DNA of 64,000 nt, taken from assembly GCA_002385885.1 (NCBI GenBank), contig DGEI01000013.1:124001-188000 (forward strand), in the 5' to 3' direction. The notes beneath the pieces were generated by a model that saw only the letters and a list, made by a program, of their open reading frames with translations, was not told the DNA's origin and made no database searches. This document shows positions 44,576 to 52,907 of the stretch, piece by piece. The position numbers and the translations under genes are program-made. Origin of the DNA: Firmicutes bacterium UBA3930. Lineage in GTDB: Bacteria > Bacillota > Clostridia > Caldicoprobacterales > Caldicoprobacteraceae. Position 1 is the first letter of the stretch; each line of letters opens with the position of its first letter.

Positions 44576-46412
44576 TATCCTCCTCTGAGTAAAGAATCGG
44601 AAGCTTTATTATTACTTCCGTCATTTCATTTTTTATACTATTTATGGTAAGGCCATATTCACTACCGAAAAGGAGTTGTATACGGTCATTTACGTTTTTA
44701 ATGCCAATCCCGCTTAAATGTGATTTTCTTTCCTCAGTTTCAGGTTTTAACAGTTTTTGAATTTTTTCTTCGCTTATACCAGCACCATTATCCATGATTA
44801 TAAAGTGAAGTTGTCTGTCATTTTTTTTGCCAATTATATTTATTATTCCTCCAACTTCCATATCGCTAATTCCATGAACAAGAGCATTTTCTACGATGGG
44901 TTGTAATATAAAGCACGGGACAAGATAATCTTTTATCTCCTCATCTATATCATACCTAACTTCCAGCGGATAGCCAAATTTAAATTCTTGTATATTAATG
45001 TAATCTCTTATATAGGAAATCTCTTTGCTAACTGGTATAAGACTGCTTTCTTTGCCGGAACTGGCAATTAATAGATTAATCAGCGCATTTGTAACTTTTT
45101 CTATATTGTCCACACCCTGGATTCTAGCAAGATACGCAATAGTGTTCAGCGTATTTAGCATGAAATGCGGATTAACCTGTCTTTGTAGCGCCTTTATTTC
45201 ATATTCCTTTTTTTGGTTTTCTTTTTCAATTATTTGTTTTGTCCGTGCGTTTAATTCGCCTGTCATCCATGCAAATTTACGGCTTAACTCTCCCAATTCG
45301 TCAGGAGCTAAATCATGCATATATGTGGCATCAAAATCGCCATTGACTACCATTTCCATAGCAGTATCCAGTTTTTTCAGAGGATTAATAAAGCTATCCA
45401 GTAAAATTCGGGCAATTAAAAAAGCGAAAAACGAACAGGCACATCCAATACCTATAATGGCCAAACCTATCGTTCGGGAATGGGAATTGAGATAATCATA
45501 CGGAATGAGCCCCCAAAGAACCCAATCCGTTCCGTCTATTCTATTATATACACCCAAATGTTCTTTTCCATTTAGGATGACATCCCGTACTCCTTTTTGT
45601 TTTTTTGAGTTAAATATATCTATAAAAAATAGCTCATTATTAATATCTCCTGGCTGGTATTTATTGCTTGTTGAAAAAATAATCTGAGCATCAGAGTTTA
45701 TAATTGTAATTTCTGAACCAGCTCCCATATTTATACTTTCAAATTTTTTTCGAATCTGTAAATCATCGATCCTCAGTATTAGTATTCCAAGCACCTGATT
45801 ATCTTCTCTGGATTTTATTGTCCTGCACAAAACAAACCCGTTACCCCGATTGTATTTTATTTCAGGGGAATATCTTTTCTCAAAATTTTGATTGAATGGG
45901 TAATAGATAACCATACTTCCATCTCGATTAAGCTTAGAAGTAACCCTTTTAAGAGACTCTGTAGATGGACTTAAACGAAAATAAGGATCGCCGAAGCATA
46001 ATAGAGGCTGATAATGATTTGTCAAAGCAATGATATCTGTCACAATCGGATTATAAATATATTTTTTAGTACAGATATCTGTTAATCTTTTTTCTCTACG
46101 AAATATTTCATGTTTGCTAAGTTTGCCATAATCCCTAAGCGTGCTTTGCAAAACGTCGTTATACGCAATATCAATGCTGTCATTTTCAAGGCTTTCAATC
46201 ATATGAGTTATATTTTTGCTTGCTAACGTGATAACATTTGTTGTAAACATACGGGTTCTTTCTTTTGTTTCTTCAAATGTTTTTTGATAAGCAAACATAC
46301 AAATTATAAAGACTGGTACAATACTTACCAAAAAAAAACCCAGGTTAAGCCTATTACCTATAGTTATTCTTCTGATAAAATGAGCAAAAGAAGTTTTATT
46401 TATATCCTGCAA
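44547..46412 (-). CDS. YesM-like sensor histidine kinase
   Basis: A 621 aa membrane sensor. It has a TM segment near residues 22-42, a large extracellular Cache-like domain, a second TM (about 308-332), a HAMP domain, a His_kinase domain with the phospho-His in RQVNPHFMLNTLNTIAYL, and an HATPase_c domain (FILQPIVENALVHG, MDNGAGIS). Start TTG at 46412 with GGAGGG about 10 nt upstream. Pairs with the YesN-like regulator, typical of carbohydrate uptake loci in Clostridia. Confidence 0.93.
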   Translation of the reverse strand: MQDINKTSFAHFIRRITIGNRLNLGFFLVSIVPVFIICMFAYQKTFEETKERTRMFTTNVITLASKNITHMIESLENDSIDIAYNDVLQSTLRDYGKLSKHEIFRREKRLTDICTKKYIYNPIVTDIIALTNHYQPLLCFGDPYFRLSPSTESLKRVTSKLNRDGSMVIYYPFNQNFEKRYSPEIKYNRGNGFVLCRTIKSREDNQVLGILILRIDDLQIRKKFESINMGAGSEITIINSDAQIIFSTSNKYQPGDINNELFFIDIFNSKKQKGVRDVILNGKEHLGVYNRIDGTDWVLWGLIPYDYLNSHSRTIGLAIIGIGCACSFFAFLIARILLDSFINPLKKLDTAMEMVVNGDFDATYMHDLAPDELGELSRKFAWMTGELNARTKQIIEKENQKKEYEIKALQRQVNPHFMLNTLNTIAYLARIQGVDNIEKVTNALINLLIASSGKESSLIPVSKEISYIRDYINIQEFKFGYPLEVRYDIDEEIKDYLVPCFILQPIVENALVHGISDMEVGGIINIIGKKNDRQLHFIIMDNGAGISEEKIQKLLKPETEERKSHLSGIGIKNVNDRIQLLFGSEYGLTINSIKNEMTEVIIKLPILYSEEDNDESYTDCR

Positions 46413-46733
46413 TTTTACAATTCCCTCCGCTCCAACAAGTATGTTTCATACATAAAATAAAAATGCTGTTATAATTCATCTTTCTTGATAAAAATATGTA
46501 AAAATAGAGAGGATCTGCAATAACAGATCCCTGGATTATCCTTGCTATTTTGTTAACCTCTGCTGTTGATTTCTTAACACTGTCCAAAATATCACACACT
46601 ATTATGAGACAGATTGTTTCACAAAAGCCTTGAAATTTAGTTCTTATTAGTAAAAGTATATGTTGTACATGTTGGCCATCGTTTTATGGTTTTTGATCAA
46701 TTAAATTATAAAGGCAGCGGAATTACCGTTGCC
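46413..46733 (-). other. Intergenic leader of the yesMN-like genes
   Basis: A 321 bp gap. It contains the degU terminator at its right end and a hairpin GGATCTG/CAGATCC (46511-46530), which on the minus strand is followed by a pyrimidine-rich tract with a T5 run, about 100 nt upstream of the sensor start. This could be an attenuator or a second terminator after degU. No gene or clear promoter was found. Confidence 0.4.
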
Positions 46734-46736
46734 TTA
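46700..46736 (-). terminator. Terminator of degSU, overlapping the degU stop
   Basis: Minus-strand AAGGCAACGG pairs with CCGCTGCCTT (one mismatch), followed by TATAATTT. The TAA of degU (46734-46736) overlaps the first bases of the stem. Confidence 0.7.
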
Positions 46737-47384
46737 TTTTAAATGATTTTTGAACACATAGATTGCGGCCTGGGTACGATCGGAGACATCAATTTTCTTG
46801 AATATATTAGATACGTGATTTTTTACCGTTTTTTCACTTATGTACAGCTCATCGGCAATTTCCCTGTTGTTTTTTCCGTCAGCAATCAGCATTAATACTT
46901 CAATTTCTCTCTGGGTTAAATTGTTCTCTTCAAATTGTCGTTTTACCGATTGGTATGTCATTTTATCATAATCCTTGATAAGGCTGCTTGTAAGGTTAGG
47001 CTGTATGTATGTATCTCCTCTATATACATCCCTTATTGCTTTTATGAGATGATCCACATCCGCATCCTTCATAATATAGCCGGCAGCTCCTATTCGTATG
47101 GCTTCCACTAAATACTCTCTGTCATCATGTATTGTCAGTACAATAATTCTGGCCGGACATCCCTTTTCTTTGAGCTCCCGTATGGCATATACACCGTTTT
47201 GCACCGGCATATTGATGTCCATCAATACTACATCAGGATTCAGTTTCATGGCTTGTTCGACCGCTTCCTTGCCATTGGAAGCTTCTCCGATTACTTCTAT
47301 ATCATTCTCAAGCTCCAATACCTGTTCAAGCCCTTTTCTTATAAGCGAATGATCATCTGCTATCAAAACCTTTATCTTCTCCAT
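46734..47384 (-). CDS. degU: DegU-like response regulator (NarL/LuxR family)
   Basis: A 216 aa regulator with receiver domain (phospho-acceptor Asp56 in VVLMDINMP; switch residues in VLTIHDDREYLVEA) and a C-terminal LuxR-type helix-turn-helix (LTQREIEVLMLIADGKNNRE, then TVKNHVSNIFKKI). Its start overlaps the degS gene by 32 nt. In Bacillus DegU controls exoenzymes, motility and competence; targets here are unknown. Highly DegU-like in length and sequence. Confidence 0.93.
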   Translation of the reverse strand: MEKIKVLIADDHSLIRKGLEQVLELENDIEVIGEASNGKEAVEQAMKLNPDVVLMDINMPVQNGVYAIRELKEKGCPARIIVLTIHDDREYLVEAIRIGAAGYIMKDADVDHLIKAIRDVYRGDTYIQPNLTSSLIKDYDKMTYQSVKRQFEENNLTQREIEVLMLIADGKNNREIADELYISEKTVKNHVSNIFKKIDVSDRTQAAIYVFKNHLK

Positions 47385-48561
47385 AGTATTCCTCCTCTGC
47401 GGTTTGCTCTATAGGTATTTGAAGTAAAAGTGCAGTTCCTCTTCCGGGTTGCGAGTGTATTTTCAATTTTCCTTTAAGAAGTTCTGCCCGCTGCCGCATA
47501 CTGTATATTCCAAATCCACCACTATGAATATCCTGTTTTTTTGCATCCTGAAAATTTGACATATCAAAACCAATACCATTATCGGTAAGTTTGCAAAATA
47601 ACATGTTGTTTTTTATTTGAAGATTTAAATAAACTCTTGTCGCCCTGGAGTGTTTTTTAATATTATTCAGTCCTTCCTGGATAATCCGGAACACCGCTAT
47701 CTCAACCAATGTACTCAACTTATTGCCTGGGTTATATATATCCATCACAACATCAATCCCGGTCTCCTCTGAAAAATTCGCCGTATAACGCTGAAGAGTA
47801 GGAACAAGACCTAAATCATCCAGCGTCATTGGCCGTAAATCAAATATTATCCTTCGTATTTCATGGAGACTGGCCTTTATCAGTCCTTTTAGCTCCCCGA
47901 TCTGATGTTTGGCATTTTGTGCATCCAGGTCTATTAGCTTTTCACAAATTTCGCATTTGAGTATTATATTTGACAAGGATTGTGCCGGACCGTCGTGAAT
48001 ATCCCGCGCCACTCTCTGTCTTTCCTCCTCCTGGGCCGTTATAATACGCATACCCAGAAGCTCCTTTTTTTGCAGTTCTTCTATGGTATCGCTAATATTG
48101 GATAATGAGCCCGAAAGGTAATTCATGGCTGCAGCTACATGGGTGGCTAAATATTCAGCTCTCTCCATTGTATCTTTAACCTTTCGCATCCTCATTTCCA
48201 TCTCGGTTCTCTGTGCTATAAGCTGACGTTCCTGCTCCCTTTTCAAAGCAAGTTTAATCTGCAGTTCCCTTGTCATATCGTAAGTATGCTTTATATCATC
48301 TTCGCTGTATTTATTGAAATTCTTACTTACCATCATAAGCCTGTAACGGCTTTCTTTTTCTATCCTTACCAGGTTTTCCACTTCTTCAATAACATCTTTT
48401 ACTTTTTTCTGAATTTCGGCAAACCTGGCCTCCAGGTCGTGCCATTCCTGCCTGGCGCCTTCTGCAATGGTGTATATTTGGGTTTTTCCTTCTTCAAGGG
48501 ACTCTATAGTTTTCTTTACAATATCATCCAGTTGTTTAATATTATACTTATCTGCCGACAA
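47353..48561 (-). CDS. degS: DegS-like cytoplasmic sensor histidine kinase
   Basis: A 402 aa kinase without membrane segments. It has the N-terminal DegS coiled-coil sensor domain (to about residue 160, helical and charged), the HisKA_3 motif RQRVARDIHDGPAQSLSNI with the phospho-His, and a HATPase_c domain (EGLNNIKKHSRAT, DNGIGFD, GGFGIYSMRQRAELL). Start TTG at 48561 with GAGGAG upstream. Its partner degU overlaps its 3' end. Confidence 0.93.
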   Translation of the reverse strand: MSADKYNIKQLDDIVKKTIESLEEGKTQIYTIAEGARQEWHDLEARFAEIQKKVKDVIEEVENLVRIEKESRYRLMMVSKNFNKYSEDDIKHTYDMTRELQIKLALKREQERQLIAQRTEMEMRMRKVKDTMERAEYLATHVAAAMNYLSGSLSNISDTIEELQKKELLGMRIITAQEEERQRVARDIHDGPAQSLSNIILKCEICEKLIDLDAQNAKHQIGELKGLIKASLHEIRRIIFDLRPMTLDDLGLVPTLQRYTANFSEETGIDVVMDIYNPGNKLSTLVEIAVFRIIQEGLNNIKKHSRATRVYLNLQIKNNMLFCKLTDNGIGFDMSNFQDAKKQDIHSGGFGIYSMRQRAELLKGKLKIHSQPGRGTALLLQIPIEQTAEEEYYGEDKGFDSR

Positions 48562-48667
48562 CGCTTTATCTCCTCTTTACTAATTCTATAACTATATTTT
48601 TATTCGACATTATATTGCAAATTCCTCTTATCAGAACCGCATAAATCTTGCTTTTCTACAGTAAAAG

Positions 48668-48696
48668 ACAAAAAGCATGGGACCATAATCCCATGC
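48668..48696 (-). terminator. Terminator of 5-formyl-THF cyclo-ligase gene
   Basis: Minus-strand GCATGGGA pairs with TCCCATGC, followed by TTTTTG. It lies about 60 nt past the stop codon and separates this unit from degS. Confidence 0.82.
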
Positions 48697-48757
48697 CCGG
48701 CTTTATTTATATGTTCTGTATGTTTTTCTTTTATTCATTTTTACAGATTGTGCTTTA

Positions 48758-49336
48758 TTATCGAGCTTGTATTATTCCTCTCTCTGTAATAATACAATTC
48801 ACAGGTATGTCATAATGTTCAACAGGCAGTCTAGGCAGTATTTGGTAATCAAAAGCCAATCCGATTTTTAGCGTTTCCTGTGGTACTTTTGATAGGAATC
48901 TGTCATAATACCCCTTTCCATGTCCGATACGATTTCCATATACATCAAAAGCCGACCCCGGAACCAGAATAACGTCAAAAGTATCCGGAGCCATCGGCCG
49001 TAAGTATTCTTTTTTAGGTTCGAGTATGCCATAATGCCCTGATTTTAATTCATCAAGGCTCAGGATTTTTGAAGCAATCAGCTCATATGAAGCAGGAACA
49101 CAAACCGGAACCGCCACATCTTTCCCCATATTTAGCAGGGTGTTAATAATAATATCAGTCTTTACTTCTTTTGGCATATCCACATATGCCATTATCGTTT
49201 TTGCAGCTTTTATGCATTCCAGTCCCAACAGATACTCTGATATGCTTATGCTCTTTTCGACTAATACATCCATCGGCATTTCTTCTCTTAGTTTTTTCAT
49301 TCTGTTTCTTATACCATTTTTTGCTAAGAGTATCAT
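48758..49336 (-). CDS. 5-formyltetrahydrofolate cyclo-ligase
   Basis: ATP-dependent conversion of 5-formyl-THF to 5,10-methenyl-THF (MTHFS, YgfA/YqgN family). The 192 aa protein has basic N-terminal helix NGIRNRMKKLREEM, DVILVPGSAFDVYGNRIGHG and KGYYDRFL, the ATP/substrate signature of the family, and GLAFDYQILPRLP near the end. It follows alr after 32 nt. The start ATG has a weak ribosome-binding site. Confidence 0.93.
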   Translation of the reverse strand: MILLAKNGIRNRMKKLREEMPMDVLVEKSISISEYLLGLECIKAAKTIMAYVDMPKEVKTDIIINTLLNMGKDVAVPVCVPASYELIASKILSLDELKSGHYGILEPKKEYLRPMAPDTFDVILVPGSAFDVYGNRIGHGKGYYDRFLSKVPQETLKIGLAFDYQILPRLPVEHYDIPVNCIITERGIIQAR

Positions 49337-49368
49337 AACTATCGCTTTTCCATATCCTGGCTATGTTC

Positions 49369-50499
49369 TTATCCAATATAAAACCTTGGAACCCTCGGCC
49401 CTATTCCAGTCAGTATTTCATATGGTATGGTATTGCATAGACATGCCAGATCGTCAGCAGTAATCAACTCCTTTCCCAGATTTCCAATTAGTACGGCGGT
49501 ATCTCCGGGTTTTACCGAAGGGATATTTGTAACATCAACCATAGTTTGATCCATACACACTACACCAACCACTTTTGCCTTGTATCCATTTATTATAACC
49601 CATCCTTTATTGCTGAGCAATCTGCTGTATCCGTCTGCATATCCTATCGGCAGCGCAGCTATGCGCATTGGCTTATCAGCTGTAAATGTCCTTCCATAAC
49701 TTATGCTGTCGCCCCTGTCAATATCCTTCACATCTATTACCCTTGTTTCCCACTGAAGTATCGGCTCAAGTCTGACAGCCGAATTCTCCTTAACAAATTG
49801 AGAAGGATAATAACCGTAAATGGCAATGCCTCCTCTGACCAGGTTAAAATGAGCATCAGGGTATTCCAGAATACCAGCGCTGTTTGCCGCGTGTATATAT
49901 TTAAACTGTATTCCATCCGATTTCAACAGTTCAAGTATCCTGTTAAAACGAGTTAACTGGTTATGAGTAAAGGCTCTGTCTTCCTCATCAGCTGCAGCAA
50001 AATGGGTAAATATCCCTTCCAAATCGATATGGCTATAGGTTTTCAGTTCACTGCACAATTCTCTTATCTTTTCCGGGTCGGTTAAACCGATTCTGCCCAT
50101 GCCGGTATCAACCTTTACATGCAAACCTATTCTCTTTCCGGCTTGCTTTGCTTCCTCATCCAACAATTTTGCCAACTCAAGAGAAAAAATACATTGGCTC
50201 AGATCGTATTTTACCACTGTCTTAACCTGATTCTCGTTTATTCCTCCCAATACAAGTATAGGTGCTGTTATGCCGGCCTCCCTCAGCTCCGCTCCTTCAT
50301 CCGGAACAGCCACTCCCAGCCAGGTGGCACCGGAATCCAGCGCCTGACGGGCAATCCTGACAGCGCCATGGCCATACGCATTTGCCTTTACAACAGCCAT
50401 AAACCGGGTATCAGGCTTCAACACCCTTCTTAGTTCCCTGATATTGCTGTCCAACTTTGAAAGATCTACAATTGCTTTGCTTGGACGCACATACTCCAA
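49369..50499 (-). CDS. alr: Alanine racemase
   Basis: PLP-dependent racemase supplying D-alanine for peptidoglycan, possibly also for spore dormancy. The 376 aa protein has the PLP lysine in MAVVKANAYGHGA (Lys38), the second catalytic Tyr in SISYGRTFTADKP, and VCMDQTMVDVTNIP in the C-terminal domain. ATG 50499. Upstream is the ACT-domain gene; downstream is the folate cyclo-ligase. Confidence 0.96.
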   Translation of the reverse strand: MEYVRPSKAIVDLSKLDSNIRELRRVLKPDTRFMAVVKANAYGHGAVRIARQALDSGATWLGVAVPDEGAELREAGITAPILVLGGINENQVKTVVKYDLSQCIFSLELAKLLDEEAKQAGKRIGLHVKVDTGMGRIGLTDPEKIRELCSELKTYSHIDLEGIFTHFAAADEEDRAFTHNQLTRFNRILELLKSDGIQFKYIHAANSAGILEYPDAHFNLVRGGIAIYGYYPSQFVKENSAVRLEPILQWETRVIDVKDIDRGDSISYGRTFTADKPMRIAALPIGYADGYSRLLSNKGWVIINGYKAKVVGVVCMDQTMVDVTNIPSVKPGDTAVLIGNLGKELITADDLACLCNTIPYEILTGIGPRVPRFYIG

Positions 50500-50536
50500 C
50501 TTATCTCACTTCCCTAAACTATTTGAAAATATGCTT

Positions 50537-50965
50537 CTATAAACCACACACTTGATCGTTTGTAAGCACGCTTATTCCGGTTCTCTTTAATATATCTACA
50601 GCATCATTTAAACAATCTACTTTAAACAGAATTAAAGCCTTTTCAGCAGGACGCCGGACAAATGAGTATAAATACTCGATACTGATTCCTTCTTTTCTTA
50701 ATATATCAAGCACCTGGTGCAGTCCGCCCGGCTGATCAGGCACCTCAACAGCCAGTACTTCAGTTGTACTTACCGTATAACCGGCATTTCTCATTACATC
50801 AACCGCCTTGTCAGGATCATCGACTATAATTCTAAGTATGCCAAAATTTGTTGTATCAGCAATTGATATTGCCCACATGTCTATGTTATTATCAGCAAGC
50901 ACACCGGTTACTTCAGCTAGCTTACCTCTTTTGTTCTCCAAAAATACTGAAATCTGACGAAACAA
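50537..50965 (-). CDS. Tandem ACT-domain protein
   Basis: A 142 aa protein made of two ACT ligand-binding domains (about 1-68 with ISVFLENKRGKLAEVTGVLA; 69-142 with VEVPDQPGGLHQVLDIL). Such proteins commonly sit next to phenylacetate-CoA ligase and indolepyruvate oxidoreductase genes in anaerobes and are thought to sense an aromatic or branched amino acid. It follows paaK by 16 nt and is the last gene of the ior operon. Regulatory role inferred. Confidence 0.9.
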   Translation of the reverse strand: MFRQISVFLENKRGKLAEVTGVLADNNIDMWAISIADTTNFGILRIIVDDPDKAVDVMRNAGYTVSTTEVLAVEVPDQPGGLHQVLDILRKEGISIEYLYSFVRRPAEKALILFKVDCLNDAVDILKRTGISVLTNDQVCGL

Positions 50966-50981
50966 AGCTTTCCCTCCCTAT

Positions 50982-52280
50982 TTACAATTTTCTTCTGTCT
51001 ATGATCCGTTTTGCCTTCCCCTCCGAGCGTTCGATGGTTTTTGGTTCCACAAGCTTAACTTTAGCCGTCAGGCCAAGGGTGCCCTGTATTTCTCTGGTGA
51101 TTCTTTGCCTTAAATCCTCCAATTTACGGACTTCATCGGAGAAAAGCTTGTTGGATACCTCCACCCATACTTCAAGGCTATCCAAATTACCTATTCTGTC
51201 TACCACCAAAAGATAATGCGGCTCGGTATCTCCTATCTCCATAAGAACACTTTCTATCTGTGAAGGAAATACGTTTACGCCCCTTATTATAATCATGTCA
51301 TCTGTTCTGCCTAAGACCTTATTCATCCTTACATGGGTTCGTCCGCAGGGACAAAGATCGTAATTCAATGACGATATATCCCTGGTACGATATCGTATAA
51401 CCGGCAGCCCTTCTTTTGTTATAGTTGTAAACACCAGTTCGCCTTCCTGACCTGGCGGAAGAACTTCCCCGGTCTCAGGATCGATAATCTCGGGAATAAA
51501 ATGATCTTCAAAAATATGAAGTCCGACTTTACACTGACATTCGCTTGCAACGCCGGGTCCTATTACTTCGCTGAGCCCATATATATCAATAGCAGATATT
51601 TGCATTTTCTCCTCAATCTCTTTTCTCATAGCCTCGCTCCACGGTTCAGCACCGAATATCCCGTACTCAAGCTTCAGCTCCTCCCTTTTTATTCCCATTT
51701 CTTCAATTGTCTCAGCTATATAAAGGGCATATGAAGGAGTGCATGCAAGCACTGTAGTACCAAAATCTTTCATAAGCATAATCTGCCTTTTTGTGTTGCC
51801 CCCCGACACCGGAATTACTGAAGCGCCTATTCGCTCCGCCCCATAATGAGCTCCTAATCCGCCGGTAAACAGGCCGTAACCATAGGCTATCTGAATAACC
51901 GAATCCTTGTGTGTGCCACCGCATACAAGTGTCCTGGCCATTAGTTCAGACCATGTGACAATATCCTTGCGGGTGTAGCCAACTACGGTTGGTTTACCGG
52001 TAGTACCGGAAGAAGCGTGAATTCTCACTATTTCACTCAACGGTACTGCAAACAGCCCGTAAGGATAATAGTCCCGCAGATCCTGCTTAGTTGTAAAAGG
52101 CAGTTTATGCAGATCTTCAGCTCCCTTAATATCCTCAGGCATGATTCCCAGTTCCTGCATACGCTGACGATAATACGGAACGTTATGATATACTCTTTGC
52201 ACAGTTTCTATCAACCGGCGCGACTGCAGCTCTGCCAATTGTTCGCGAGGCATGCACTCATTAGTTTTATCCCAATACAT
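50982..52280 (-). CDS. paaK: Phenylacetate-CoA ligase
   Basis: Adenylate-forming enzyme that couples an aryl acetate (phenylacetate or indoleacetate) to CoA. The 432 aa protein has the phosphate loop [19 protein letters not shown], the Asp in [21 protein letters not shown], and [23 protein letters not shown] 52280 was chosen from AAAGGTGG upstream; an in-frame ATG at 52298 adds six residues. Next to iorAB it can run either way: making ATP from an aryl acetyl-CoA formed by the oxidoreductase, or activating the acid. Confidence 0.94.
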   Translation of the reverse strand: MYWDKTNECMPREQLAELQSRRLIETVQRVYHNVPYYRQRMQELGIMPEDIKGAEDLHKLPFTTKQDLRDYYPYGLFAVPLSEIVRIHASSGTTGKPTVVGYTRKDIVTWSELMARTLVCGGTHKDSVIQIAYGYGLFTGGLGAHYGAERIGASVIPVSGGNTKRQIMLMKDFGTTVLACTPSYALYIAETIEEMGIKREELKLEYGIFGAEPWSEAMRKEIEEKMQISAIDIYGLSEVIGPGVASECQCKVGLHIFEDHFIPEIIDPETGEVLPPGQEGELVFTTITKEGLPVIRYRTRDISSLNYDLCPCGRTHVRMNKVLGRTDDMIIIRGVNVFPSQIESVLMEIGDTEPHYLLVVDRIGNLDSLEVWVEVSNKLFSDEVRKLEDLRQRITREIQGTLGLTAKVKLVEPKTIERSEGKAKRIIDRRKL

Positions 52281-52325
52281 ATCTATCCACCTTTCCATAT
52301 GTTACGGCATCAATGATTCTGGGCC

Positions 52326-52907
52326 TTATTCCTGACAATCATTATATCCCGAGTAAAATGCCCGTAAATTAATATCAATTGTTTTAGGAGGTACGGTAGC
52401 TTTTATAGCATCTTCCCATTTTGTTACATCAATGTCCAGATGACGGGCCAGAGCGCCCATCAGTACGGTATTAACCACCCTGACATTTCCCAAATCGGCT
52501 GCAATTGATAAAGCATCAATAGTAACCGGATTTGAGCATAATTCATTCAAAAGCTCATCCAGATCCCCGGGATACTGTTCAGTTCCCAATATAACAGGCA
52601 TGGGATCAATTTCCTGGGTATTTACTATGGCCATACCATCGTCTTTCAAAAAATGTATCCATCGTACAGCTTCCATTTTTTCAAATGCCAGAAGGATATC
52701 TGCACCACCTGGTTCCACAAGCGGTGAATATACCTTGTCACCATATTTTACATGGGTAACCACGCTGCCGCCTCTTTGCGCCATTCCGTGTACCTCGGAT
52801 ATTTTTACATCATATCCCAGGCTTAAGAATAGTTTTCCCAGTACTCTGCTTGCAAGCAATGTACCCTGTCCTCCAACACCTGCAATAAGTATGTTTTTAG
52901 CGCTCAT
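52326..52907 (-). CDS. iorB: Indolepyruvate:ferredoxin oxidoreductase, beta subunit
   Basis: A 193 aa gamma-type domain of 2-oxoacid:ferredoxin oxidoreductases. It starts MSAKNILIAGVGGQGTLL, has GMAQRGGSVVTHVK and ILLAFEKMEAVR. The ATG at 52907 overlaps the end of iorA by 11 nt. It works with IorA to oxidise aryl pyruvates (from Trp, Phe, Tyr transamination) to aryl acetyl-CoA with reduced ferredoxin. Confidence 0.95.
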   Translation of the reverse strand: MSAKNILIAGVGGQGTLLASRVLGKLFLSLGYDVKISEVHGMAQRGGSVVTHVKYGDKVYSPLVEPGGADILLAFEKMEAVRWIHFLKDDGMAIVNTQEIDPMPVILGTEQYPGDLDELLNELCSNPVTIDALSIAADLGNVRVVNTVLMGALARHLDIDVTKWEDAIKATVPPKTIDINLRAFYSGYNDCQE

